From contig JBAMJR010000350.1 of the NCBI GenBank assembly GCA_038501785.1, forward strand, positions 134,001 to 198,000: a DNA stretch of 64,000 nucleotides, written 5' to 3'. Below, piece after piece: positions 11,781-22,880 of the stretch. The notes below the pieces were generated by a model, which was given only the letters and a program-made list of their open reading frames with translations, searched no databases and was not told the origin of the DNA. This stretch comes from Myoxocephalus aenaeus (Eukaryota; Chordata; Actinopteri; Perciformes; Cottidae). Every line of letters begins with the position of its first letter. Within the stretch, counting starts at the first letter, position 1. The position numbers and the translations under genes were made by a program.

Positions 11781-12284
11781 GCGAGTTTAAGATACTATCG
11801 GCTTAATTTTTCCGACCCAGAGGTGGCAGGCTGTAAACACGTTTATTTCTGCTGTAAAGTTGGACATTTCAACATTGCCTTGCTTTTTCAGCCAGCCTCA
11901 AGTGGCCATTTGAGGAACTGCGCGTCATGTTTTTCCAACCACTGTAGCTAAACTGCAAGGAAACCAATGATTACACGTTTCTCACTTTGTAGATAAACAT
12001 GTTTAAGGTAATTGTCATTCCCTCCACCCTCTGCCATTACCAGAAACTCTCTCCGCTCTGGTTCAATTTTGGCCACAAGCAAAGCATCCTATTCCCGTGA
12101 AACGGTCGTGCGCTTTTAATGGGCGCCCTCAGCCGGCAACACGTCACGCAAAATGCTTCACGGAGGCCGGGAGGAGATGCAAATCTTCCTGTAATGGTCT
12201 TGTTTGTTTGTGGTAATCATCATAATGGCACAAAATGACTGTGATTTACCCATGTTTAAAAGCACATTACATTTTCATGAATGT

Positions 12285-12570
12285 TTTCAAGGAGAGGAGA
12301 AAGCATGGAACAGGAGGAGAGGGGGGTGGAGTTAGATACGGAGGATACAATCATGGAGGAGAAGAAGTGTGGGCACACAAAGTGAGCTGAGGAGGAGGAG
12401 AGGGCGGGTGAAGGAAAGTGATACAGCTGAAGAGTATGAGGATGGAAAGAAAAGACGAGAGTAGGATGAGGAGGACAGCAATAAGATAAAATGAAGACAG
12501 AGTAGGGGAGCATGAGAATGGGACAGAGGTGGATTGGGGAGACACAGCTGAGGGGGAAAAGAGGGAGGAA
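12285..12570. repeat. purine-rich tract
   Basis: The plus strand is mostly GGAGGA, GAGGAGAAG and AGGATG-type sequence over almost 300 bp. The long minus-strand frames here are serine, proline and leucine rich, a composition effect and not a gene. Confidence 0.7.
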
Positions 12571-15166
12571 ACCGCAGCAATGCACTTAAATGAGGGAATG
12601 AAAGTCTGATAAAAGAGAGAAAGGTTAAAAAAGGAGCCGAGGGGAAGAGCAGGGGATCACAACTGACGCACAGAGTAATCCAGTTGAAATAACTTTACAT
12701 TCATTCACATACTCCCAAGCATGATAACGCTTCATTCACTCCCTCCCTGTACTTGCTCTTTTGTTCCATACTTCCTCCCTCCGTCCCTCTCAAGGTTCTG
12801 AAACATGCAGGGTTGCACAGTGGAATGCAGTTTAACTTCCTTTATGCTACACAAGAAGAAAAAAGTTTCAGGAGGAACGCAAACTCTATACACTTACTAA
12901 CAATGACAGTAGTCACTAGTTGTAACCCCCGTCCTAATTCTACCCAACAGATTGGCAATAACTTGCCCACTTAAACAACCAGCAGCGACCCACACACTCA
13001 CACATCCATCTACCACTGAATGTGTTTGAAGGGGCGACACCGAGGTGAGTCTCCGAGGTGTGTGACTCTGTCAGAGTTCGGCTGCCCTTCATGTTCAGTC
13101 AGACACTAAAGCAGCGGGCACGACAGTCGGGAAAATGATGGGGAGAGAGCTGCGAGCCAAGGGCAAGTCTTACAAAAGAAGTTACACATATTGGTAAGTG
13201 ACACTGCTGGCCAACACTCAAATACACGGTGCTGACGTGAAGGCCGGAGTTAAAGAGCTGTGACTCATGGATGTCCATGTAGGATGGGGGAGTGGTGACA
13301 ATGTAAAAGAGAGTGAGGAAGGAAAACTATAAAAACTGAAATGAAAACCGACCCAAGCAGAAGCTGGGTTTTAATCCACGTCTTTATTATAATTTATCTA
13401 ATTAAAGGCTAAATGGAGAAAGGAAGAGATTCCTCAAATACTTTCATTAAAACCAAAACAAGGAGCTGAAACTAGATGAAGTTCCGTATAGAGCTGAGGG
13501 CAGATAATTATCGGCGGGTTCATTACCACGATCAATAACCCTTAAATTACACGTAATAATGTAATCCGTTGTTTAAGTAATCCATCTATTTCTAAGGAGG
13601 AAAATCTACTTCCACGCTGAAACATAAATCAAACTGTTGCCTCCATGTTTAAGCAACCCAGTACTGGCTTTTTATTTAAATTTTTTCAAATTGAGGCATG
13701 GATTTTCACAACACTTGCCAACCAATTTGATAATTTGATATTTCCAAATTGACTATTGTCTTTTCCAATTACGAGTGATACATTTGCATGATGGAAGCAT
13801 TCCATCCTGTTGCTTTTCGTGTGATATTTCCAGACTTCGGAGTACATTTTTCTCGACGGCTGGATGGAAACATACATGTGTGGACAGGTACGAAACGAGA
13901 CTATTCCTTCACAAATCCCCTCAGTGGTCTCACTCCTGCCGTCTTATCACTCGCTCACTTTGGAATGAAGCTTTGCCTGGAGGGATTCTAAACGCGGCCG
14001 CGTGAGGCTCTGCATCGTCCTTTCAGAGTCGGCCTAATAAAGGAAAATGAGCATGGGGACTAAGGGAAAAGGTGTCTAATAAAAAAATCAACACTGCACT
14101 AACGCAATTACGATTGCATTTGGGGCTGCGGAGCAGATGGATGACTGGGCCACGATGTTGTAACTCAGTCGGATACAATTCCCATCTTAGATCGGTAACA
14201 CACACAAACCCATGTGTGCACTCACACATGTAACACACATGGCATTATCTAAATGTAACTACATGATGAAACAACCTGTCCTTGTGGAAATAAACTGTTA
14301 TTCCCCTCATCTAGCGAGATGTCTTCGATGATTTGTCAAATGTAATTTCACTGACACGCACACGCGGAACAATTTCAGCTCAGCAGGTTATTTATCAACC
14401 ACCTGTGACATGGATATGAAGCTGTATCATCTGTCCAATTACCTTGTCATTTACTCGTCCTTGCTGCTGTAATTGTACAATACAAAATAACCACCTGAGT
14501 TCCCCTATAGCGACGCGATGGATTTGAAATAAACATAGCCCATATCTTCTTTCCCAGCAGGCTTGCTAGTTGCAAATCACAATTCAATATTTAATGATGG
14601 GACATATAATGTGATTTCTTTTCAAGGCATCTGATTAACTCTGACAGTGGAAAGCTTTCGTTTCAAATGTTTCTAATTTGAGTAATAACTTGATAATTCT
14701 CCACCGTGTCTCCTGGAGATATGAGTGTGTTCCTCCCCGTCTCCATGCACGGTTAACCATCATAGCTCATATTCCAGCAATATGCGTCAACATTTTTAAT
14801 ACGCCAACAATAAAACCCACGCTTAGAGCGCCAGTGTTGAAAACAATGCAGCACCGCAGCCAACGTCAGAAGCACATTTTTATAAGACGTTGACGACTGT
14901 GTTTCTAATTGTAAAGAGGGCAGCAATGACGCTACTGACAAACCCTTTACTATCATGGTGTGAAAACATGTTTCATTACATGTAGCCAATTAAAGGCCTG
15001 CTGTTTGTGAAGAAGAAGAAGAACCCCCTGATGGTTTGGGATTATCTGCTACGACAGAAAACCCAACATACAATGTTTTTTAACCCAATCCCCATTAAAG
15101 CCCAATACAACTTGGTTTTAAAGTACTGTATTTCTCTACAATCCATTTATAGGTCAGGAAGTGACA

Positions 15167-15221
15167 TTCCGGAACCAAGACATTCCAGAACTAGACATTC
15201 CGGAACACGGATATTCCAGAA
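15167..15221. repeat. four-unit 15-16-bp repeat with TTCnnGAA cores
   Basis: TTCCGGAA (15167), TTCCAGAA (15183), TTCCGGAA (15198) and TTCCAGAA (15214) occur at 16, 15 and 16 bp spacing inside units like GACATTCCGGAACCAA. TTCnnGAA is the tail-to-tail pair found in heat-shock elements. Whether it is bound by any factor is unknown. Confidence 0.7.
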
Positions 15222-17160
15222 CCAGGACAAAGTAAGCAGTCCTTACTGCTGCAATGACCTCTTTCAAACCAGGGAGGGACACAGACAAAAAACAAATTCA
15301 GAAATCTCTCGCCCAGGTTTTTGTAAGTTAACTTTGGCAAAAGGTAGGGTGTTTGTGTAGGACCCCACTATTCATGCCAATAAACTGATTCAAACACTGT
15401 GAGGGGCTTTCGACAATATATGTGTTGTGTACATGTACTGACACACACCTGCACACATTACTTACAGTATGCTTTGTGTTGTTGTTGTCGTCGTGTTTCA
15501 TATGCACCTTTTTGTGCACTTTGCTGTGTGTGTTCCTGTGAAACAATGATTTTGTGAGCGTGCGTGTATCTCTGTGTGCGTCCCCTCCAAGATATTATAA
15601 CCTGAGGGCCTGGTAATCCATCACACCAGTGTCAGGCGTAATATGTGACACATTCACCTGAGGAAACGCTGTCACACTAGTCAGCATGGATCACTGCTGC
15701 GCTCCGTCTTGGCAGACTTCCCTCTCCTGTTTGGTACAAAAAACCAAACAGCTGCAATTAATAATGGCTGAAGAATGAGAGTTATGAATTGTTTGTACCG
15801 TGAAGGCATCCGGCCCAGAACCCTGTGGTGCAGGCCTGTACATATATGCATGAATATTTGTATTTATGTGAGAAAAATCCCAGCCGCAGATCATCCCATT
15901 TTCACATCCTAATATAGCTCTTGCTGGTACAACTCGCTGATTTGTTTATCTGTTTACCGAGCCTTTTAACTTCAGCGTAGTTTGGGAAAATGGATGACTC
16001 CGTTGAATGCGTAGAAGAAGTCATTTTCATCAGCAATGTAAAGTAAAAAAAAAGAAGTAGAAAATATTAAAAGAACATGTTGTGACAGATAAGAAAAAAC
16101 AAGAAAGAAAAAAAAATTTCAAGCTGAGATAAGAAATTAGATGAAGCCATTAGAATGAAAATAAATCAACTGCCATGAAAGCGCTTTGAAAACGGAGGTT
16201 TTTGATATAGACGAAGAAGAAAAAAGTGGAAGCTTCAGCAGAATGCCTTTTGAATTTGCGTTTAAAGTGGATCTGGAAATGGAGATGATGTTTTTAAAGA
16301 CTGCAGCCACTCATCTATGGCACCTCAAAGGCGTTTGGACCAGGCGCTATGGGTTTGAATCTGAAACATCATTATCATCAAGATCTTCCCGGAGGCTGTG
16401 GGAACAGAGACGAGAAGAGGAGAGTACGGGTTGGATAGTTCTGTTAACCCGTGTAAGTTAGTGTAATGAGGGTCTTGTACCATTAGGGGGCTTCTTGTCT
16501 TATCATCCGCTATCTGTCCACTCCCCTGTCCTGTTCTGTGTAATTCGGAGCCTGTGGCGACTGTGATTTCTTGCCATCTCTTTGCAATCACGCAGGTCAG
16601 GTGAACCTTAAATGATTGGCTCCGTTATTCAGTCATTTGTGAGTCCTGTAATCTTTTTTTCCGTCTAGGACATGAGTTTAGCTGTTTCTTATAGCAGGCT
16701 ATGGATGCTGCAGGCTTCCCTCAGCTGTAATTTGGGAAGAGCACAACGGTCATTATGTGCTCAACGGAGAACTGGTTCTTTGCCTCTGGCAGGTGAGGTG
16801 CTGATTTTGAAATGGCTTCTGGCAGTTTAATCTTCTGGTACGGTGTAGTAGACGGGCTTATCTAAGAAAAGCTTGATTGTGAAAAAAAGATAGAAAAGGA
16901 AAGAATCAGATCTGATGACTTGATGTTACAATGTCTCTATAAGGCAACAAGCTATTTTTGCTACTGTATCCGCCAGATTCTCCCTAATATGTGTGTATTT
17001 ATGCTTATTGTAATCGTAGCTTATACTGTACACACAGTGCGGCACTCATGTATGTCACAGTATAATGTATATGAGCCTTAGTATTCATAATTCTCTCACT
17101 TATGTCTTTAATGAAAACAATGCTCTGATTGAAGGGAGCACAAGATTTTTCATTTTTGGG

Positions 17161-17595
17161 TCTAGATATTTCTCCTAAATTTACCAAAAGTTAGAATGAC
17201 ATAATACCTAATTTGCATGTTTAAACACAACATTTCAGAAAACATGTAATGCAAAGAATAATAATTGTCTTACTGGGGTAATATTAATTAGTTAAAATGT
17301 TGACCCTTTTCACCTGCTGTGTATTACAATTTGTATGCAATTTTAGTTTAAATATGTAGATGAGCCATTATCTTCATATGGCTCATCTACATATTCATGG
17401 TCATTTGCATACATCAGAAAATAGTCAACAGACTAAAAAATCCATTGAATGATGAATGATAAATGAACAAACAACTCTATAAAGACCTTCAGAATGACAT
17501 AAAGTTAAAGAATATCATTTTTTTCTGAAATTTAAGGTTTCAACATGGAAACATTATCTATTGCTAACTTTTGGGGGAATTTAGGAGAATCTACA
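17161..17595. mobile_element. degenerate 430-bp palindromic (foldback) MITE-like element
   Basis: The outer arms match: TTTCTCCTAAATTTACCAAA at 17169 against, on the reverse strand from about 17591, ATTCTCCTAAATTCCCCCAA, both followed by AAGTTAG. Inner blocks also pair (TTTCAGAAAA, TGTATGCAA). At the centre is a perfect 18-bp stem, 17351-17368 with 17378-17395, and a 9-nt loop. The centre of symmetry is near 17373, about 210 bp from each end. No target duplication identified. Confidence 0.6.
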
Positions 17596-17604
17596 GATGC
17601 AAAT

Positions 17605-17760
17605 TTCAATTAAATTCAGTTTATTTTATATAGCCCAACATCACAAATACAAGTTTGCCTCGGAGGGCTTTACAATCTGTAACATAACATCCCTGTCCCG
17701 GGACCTCACATCGGATCAGGAAAAACTCCCCCAATAAAGATAGTAAACTTTAACTTTCCT
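17605..17760 (+). repeat. dispersed repeat, copy related to 2821-3055
   Basis: Starts TTCAATTAAATTCAGTTTAT and includes TATAGCCCAACATCACAAAT, GGAGGGCTTTACAATCTGTA and GGATCAGGAAAAACTCCCCC. More complete internally than the first copy and lies directly beside the palindromic element. Confidence 0.7.
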
Positions 17761-18078
17761 GAAAGAGGACATTAATGCTTGTGATTTTAGTAAAATAAAC
17801 ATGTAGCTTCAGCTTTCTGATGATGCAATCACTATGAACAATCTCCATTGGCCTCAGAATGTCGTCGGTGAATACGCAAGCTGACCGAACAACGTATCCT
17901 GGTTCAATGGTTTGAATATCTTACGAAAAAGTAACTCTTCAAAAGTAACTCTTTTTTATTGGAAAATTGAAGATAAGCATAAGGTCTTTTCTAAATAAAT
18001 GTCCTTCTACACAGGATACAACTTAGTGAGGTTCAGTCAAACAAAACTACTTCGTACTTCAACTAATCGTGAAATACT

Positions 18079-18117
18079 TAGTTAGGTTTAGGAAACACAA
18101 CTACTTGGTTAGGTTTC
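18079..18117 (-). repeat. single dispersed copy of the 27-bp minisatellite family
   Basis: Plus strand reads CTTAGTTAGGTTTAGGAAAC then ACAACTACTTGGTTAGGTTT. The reverse complement, AACCTAACCAAGTAGTTGTG, matches the unit of the array at 9555-9743. It sits just before the GGTCTCCTGG repeat at 18140. Confidence 0.65.
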
Positions 18118-18139
18118 TGTGAGAAAAAACATCAACATA

Positions 18140-18200
18140 GAATTCTGGTTTCACATGGGTAACAGACAACGGTCTCCTGGGGGAAAGATCTGTGTTTGTC
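18140..18200 (+). repeat. dispersed repeat with GGTCTCCTGG core
   Basis: GGTTTCACATGGGTAACAGA, then CAACGGTCTCCTGGGGGAAA and GATCTGTGTTTG. Related to 3168-3250 and 19418-19490. Confidence 0.55.
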
Positions 18201-18339
18201 AGAGTGTTTCCAATTGTTACGCTATGTTAATAATGACCCCGGGCCTTTTCCAAGCCAAAGTACCTCAGCCCATCACGGCACACATGGATGAAATGCACGG
18301 GCCGGCCGGCGCCAGGGAGAGAGATTCTGCAACATTGAG

Positions 18340-18640
18340 GGGCCGAGTTGAAGCGGAGACAAAAAAAGAAGAAAACCTCTCAAGAAGAAAACGGGGAAAA
18401 AACTCGAGCAATTTATGTGCGCGACATGCGCCGGCCACAAAAACATTGTGGAGGGAGGAAGCAAAAAAAGGCGAGTGGGGTGACAAAGTTGCGAAAAGAA
18501 AAGAACGGCCGAGAAAAAGAAAAAGCAGCGGTGGCTGTCAGAGATGTGGCAGAAGGAAAGCCGGGTCAGGGGGGACAATGAGAAGTAGAGTTTTGTGGAG
18601 AAGAGAGCCGAGAAAAGAGAGAAGAGGGAGGTCAGAGTAG
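18340..18640. repeat. purine-rich tract
   Basis: Long runs of AAGAAGAAAA, GAGAAAAGAGAGAAGAGGGA and similar sequence. A 173-codon open frame at 18119-18640 crosses it and encodes only Lys/Arg/Glu-rich low-complexity protein; I do not call it a gene. Confidence 0.6.
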
Positions 18641-19417
18641 GGAGTGAAAGTCCAGTAATTGCTTTGACCTTGAGCCGAGGCGAGGTGTAACTCAGTCAAA
18701 GTGAGTGATGAATTCCTTGCCCTCGGCCATGTCGCGGGAATAATGCCACCGCTCGTGGGGATTTTTGTTTATGACCACTTGGAAGAAGAATAAAAACACG
18801 GCGGACGGAGAGGACCGGCTGAAGGAGAGTCTGGACGGGGCGGGGCTTCACAGCTGGGAAATGGAAACGCTGGCCTGGAGGCGACGCTCCAAGGCCAGAG
18901 GAGCAAGAGAGACCGCAAGAGAAATATTTGCAAGAGTTCGGGCGGGCGGACTGTTTGACCCGTCAGACGGATGACGTTTACGACCACTGATAGACTGAAC
19001 ACTGAAAAAAAAAAAAGGACTCGGAGAGAGAGAGAAGAAGAGCTCACACACTGCTGCTCTTTGTGCTCGTCTCTGTTAGGCAGCTGCTGCAGCAGCAAAG
19101 AATGCATTAACAGGTTTTTTTCCCGCTCATTAAACTTTCATAAGGCTCATAGCAGCGACAGGAAAATATGTCATATTCTGAAATGGCTTTCACCATGTAA
19201 CCCACTGAAAAATTATCTTTTCGTGCCGCTTCGGTCAGCTAAAACTTGTCACATATTTTCAGAAGTAGAAGGAATATTTTGATTGAGGTTAAAGTTTTGC
19301 TAAAAAATCGCTGCCGCCGTGGTGTTTGTCCGCAGATTTGGTCAAAATTGGAATCTAAAAATAGAGAAATGAAAAGAAGTTTTTCATAAAATATAAATAA
19401 ATATTAATTTAATTTAC

Positions 19418-19490
19418 GTTGACTTCTCGTTTCACACAAAGAATGAACAGCGGTCTCCTGGCTGAAAGATCTCTCTTTGATACCTCCCTA
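19418..19490 (+). repeat. dispersed repeat with GGTCTCCTGG core
   Basis: GTTGACTTCTCGTTTCACAC, then AATGAACAGCGGTCTCCTGG and CTGAAAGATCT followed by TTTGATACC. Third copy of the family seen at 3168 and 18140. Confidence 0.55.
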
Positions 19491-20249
19491 TTTTACATCA
19501 TAGAGCAAAATCTTTAAATCTTGGAGACGAGGGAACCCGAAATGCAAAAATGCACTAGTTACACTGTCCTAATGGTCCAACTTCAGTTCCAACTTCTACT
19601 TGAGTCCTGCGCTCCTTCTCCGGTACACGTCTCCCTCGGGAACCCGCGGTAATTATCTTGTCACGGGGCTAGATTGGTGTGTTGGACCCAACTGATTACA
19701 CCGAGGCTGATTGGCACAGAAATATAACTGGCTGCAGTTCCCCTAATGAAGAGGGATGTGAGCTGCTGTCACACAGTAAATGCCAACCCACATGTCAGTG
19801 CTGACACAGTCACTGAGGTTGAGATGGTGGTGGTGGTGCTGGTGTGTGGGGGGGGGCTGATTACACCTTATCACCCAATATCCGCCTGATGAGCGCTGTA
19901 CAGCGATGGAGGGACAAGGAGAACACGACGCAGAGGAAGCCAAGGAGGGAATGAAGGGAGGAAGAAACGACAGCGGAGACAGAGGGCAGGGAAGGAAGAA
20001 GAGGAACCTAACCAGGTAGTTTTGAATTCAGTGGGAAGTGGGAGGTGCATATTGGCCCATCCATTACATTACATTTAATTTCATCTGAAGCATTACAACG
20101 GTAGCTATCCGCCATTAACAGGTTGATAATCTGGGTGATAATCTTCATTTGGAGTTTAATTCCAAACGAGGGACGGAATGAGGAGGTTGAGAATGTTGAA
20201 ATAATGTTAACCTGCATATCGCCTCACGTTGTATGTCTTCGCCAATCAG

Positions 20250-20570
20250 CCTTGACGCAGTTTACATCCATGTCTGTCGAAAATGTCATCACTTTATTTT
20301 ATCCTGGAAGACATTTGTGTGAAATTGTCAGAAATAGCCAAATCCTAATTAGTTCTACCTTGAGGGCAAGTGGATGTTTGTGCCAAATTTGAAGAAAGCT
20401 TCCCCGAGATATCGTGTTCACACGTCCAGTTGGACCAGATTTGATGGAAATTCCTCCAGGCGTTCCTGAGATATTGCGTTAATGAGAAAGGACCGGACAG
20501 ACGGACAACCCAAAAACATAAGCTGGGCCTGGCTGTCGCCTGTGCGCAGGCATATTAAAATGAGGGAGGG
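20250..20570 (+). repeat. dispersed fish repeat fragment
   Basis: Contains TGTGCCAAATTTGAAGAAA, CGAGATATCGTGTTCACACG, CGTTCCTGAGATATTGCGTT and GGACGGACAACCC-like sequence followed by AAAACATAA and GGCTGTCGCC. I recognise this order from repeats common in fish introns; class not assigned. Confidence 0.5.
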
Positions 20571-21323
20571 AGGCAGGGAAAGAAGTAAAGCAAAGCAAGG
20601 GAGGAGTGGAGGGAGGACTGACAGTGAAAAGGAGGTAATGAAAAAAAGAGAAGAAAGGCTGGATCAATTTCAGAGGGGAAGGATAGAGAATCGGAATGGA
20701 ACGTACCAAAGCAAGAAGGTGTGCACCGTTTACCATATGTCTCGCTGCAGTGATGTGTTGGGGATTAAAGCTTCGGTCCACATGAAAGAAGCAGCCTCAT
20801 TACCTAGCTCCCAACATATTGTTACCTAGTAGGCATGTGAGGCTAACAAGCTACCGTGCGTCCCCTTATTCGCTGTCAGTCATCTGTGAATTTCTCTGCC
20901 TCCGTTTCTGCCTGCAAGAAGCCCGAACACACCCCTTTTGATCAAAAACGTAATCTTTCCTCTCCATTTTAATGAGATACACTGGGGGTAAAAAAAAGAA
21001 TAATTAGGATGTAAATCTATGGCGGGAAGTGCGGTAATAGCTTCAAAAAGGAGAGTCTTTTCATTATTTTTTCGAAAACTGGGAGACAGACTCGGATCTC
21101 GCCCGCGGGAAGCAGCTTGGGAGATAATTGGGGATTCATGATGTGATTGTGATTATTGATGAGAACGAAGTGGGGACGGCTGGCCGCTGTTAATCCTGCC
21201 TCCCACCCGCCTCCCACAGAGCCGCCGCCGCCGCCGACTCAAACAACAGGTGTGGACTTGCATCTTAGTGTTCATCCAGGACATTTAATGAATACAAATT
21301 CACAATTAAAGAGAGGACGGAGG

Positions 21324-21330
<7 letters not shown>

Positions 21331-21364
<34 letters not shown>
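21331..21364. repeat. (AC)17 microsatellite
   Basis: An uninterrupted CA/AC run preceded by GCACGCGCG. Confidence 0.9.
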
Positions 21365-21368
<4 letters not shown>

Positions 21369-22671
21369 CAGATGCAAACATTTAAAGTGTCAGCTGGACA
21401 AGTTAAGGTATGCAGTCATTTCATTAATTGCTATGGAGAATATATATACCTTCACCACGCAAGGGTTCCGATTCGTCAAAAAACAGACAGGTCAGATCCC
21501 CAATATGAAAAAAATATGGAAAAAAACAATAAGTTAGCCCCTTAACAATCACATAAGAATAAGAAAAGCAGTAAATCCTCACATTGGTTAATGGTAATGC
21601 TATTTTTGCTTGTCCTTAAATCAATTATAAAATTAGCTGCCACTTCATTTTCTGTTGATGGACTATATAATTTCAGCTCTACTCTCCATTAAATGTAGTC
21701 CAACAAAAGTAAAGTGAAATGCTCTGTTACATACTTAATATTAATGCCTTATCCCTACTTCTAATGCCTTTTAAGTCCACCAAGCACCCGCTGCTGCTTC
21801 CAAACCTTATCGCTAAGAGTGCTTGGTAATAATTGATATGCAAGGCAACAAATTCAGGAAAGAAACTTCTCAGTTGTTTGAGGATCACAAGGTTACAAAG
21901 CTTGGCAAAGGTATCGACACCGGAAGCAGAACACCAATGATTAAAGTGACAGGTAAGCAACTCCACATAGGTTTCGGTTTTATTTTTATTCCAAAGAGGA
22001 AAACGCTGACAGTAGGCTTCAGGCACCAGCTCATAGGTTTTTTTAAACACAGCCGCTTTCATTTCGGCATAGTCTTAGCATATCTGCCAAGCTTGCTGCA
22101 GAATATGCTTCCGGAGCTTAATCAGAAGGAAAGCAATGGAGCGTCAGGGTGCACTCAGTGTGTATCTGCCACTCGCTCAAACAAGGAGAAAGTGTCAGAA
22201 TCTTTCCGTCGGTAATTACCTTAAACTTGTGCCTGTGTCAGACCGAGAGTAAGGTTCACTGCTCCGACTCGTATTTGGTTTGCTCTGTTTCAAATCTCGA
22301 TGTCATGATGTTCAGACGGAGAATGAAGAAACTCATATACCACAGGTCGAACTATTTTTTTATTTTTTTACAAGAAAGGCTTTCATCCTACATACAACCC
22401 CAGCCCTAACCTTACTTAAGAACGTAATGGACCTAACCAAACTCAACCACGAGCAGTGGAATGCCTAAACTAACGAAGTGAAGAAAGCAATGAAGAAAGC
22501 AATGTGTGTGAGGTGTTGAGATGGCACAACAAAGAGGAATACCCCACAGAAGCAGAATAGAAGTAGAATAGACATTCCCATCCAAATCAACCTATCAGGA
22601 TGGTCAGAGCAGCGGCCATTTTACGTGTACCGTTGCTGCATGCTCACCGAAGGGAGGGTTTGCAGTGACGA

Positions 22672-22880
22672 CTAAAATGACCAGTGGAAAAAATTTAACA
22701 ACTTGATGCTTCAGCCACACACTCTTGTAACAGCGTAGGAAAGCACATTGGTAACTTTGTTCCGCTTATTTTCTTTAACAAGTGTAGCATTACAGCATGG
22801 TGGAGTTAACAAGCTAACTAGCTAGCTAGCTGACTAACAGGCAGTCACTCGTTACTCCCCGCCGCTCCGGAGAAGGACAA
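22672..22880. repeat. dispersed repeat related to 4296-4620
   Basis: Shares TTAACAACTTGATGCTTC, CAGCGTAGG, GTGTAGCATTA, GTTAACAAGCTAACTAGCTA and GAGAAGGA with the earlier locus, in the same order and orientation. Confidence 0.5.

Noticed and set aside
18119..18640. 173-codon plus-strand open frame
   Set aside because: Crosses a dispersed repeat and a purine tract; composition explains the lack of stops.
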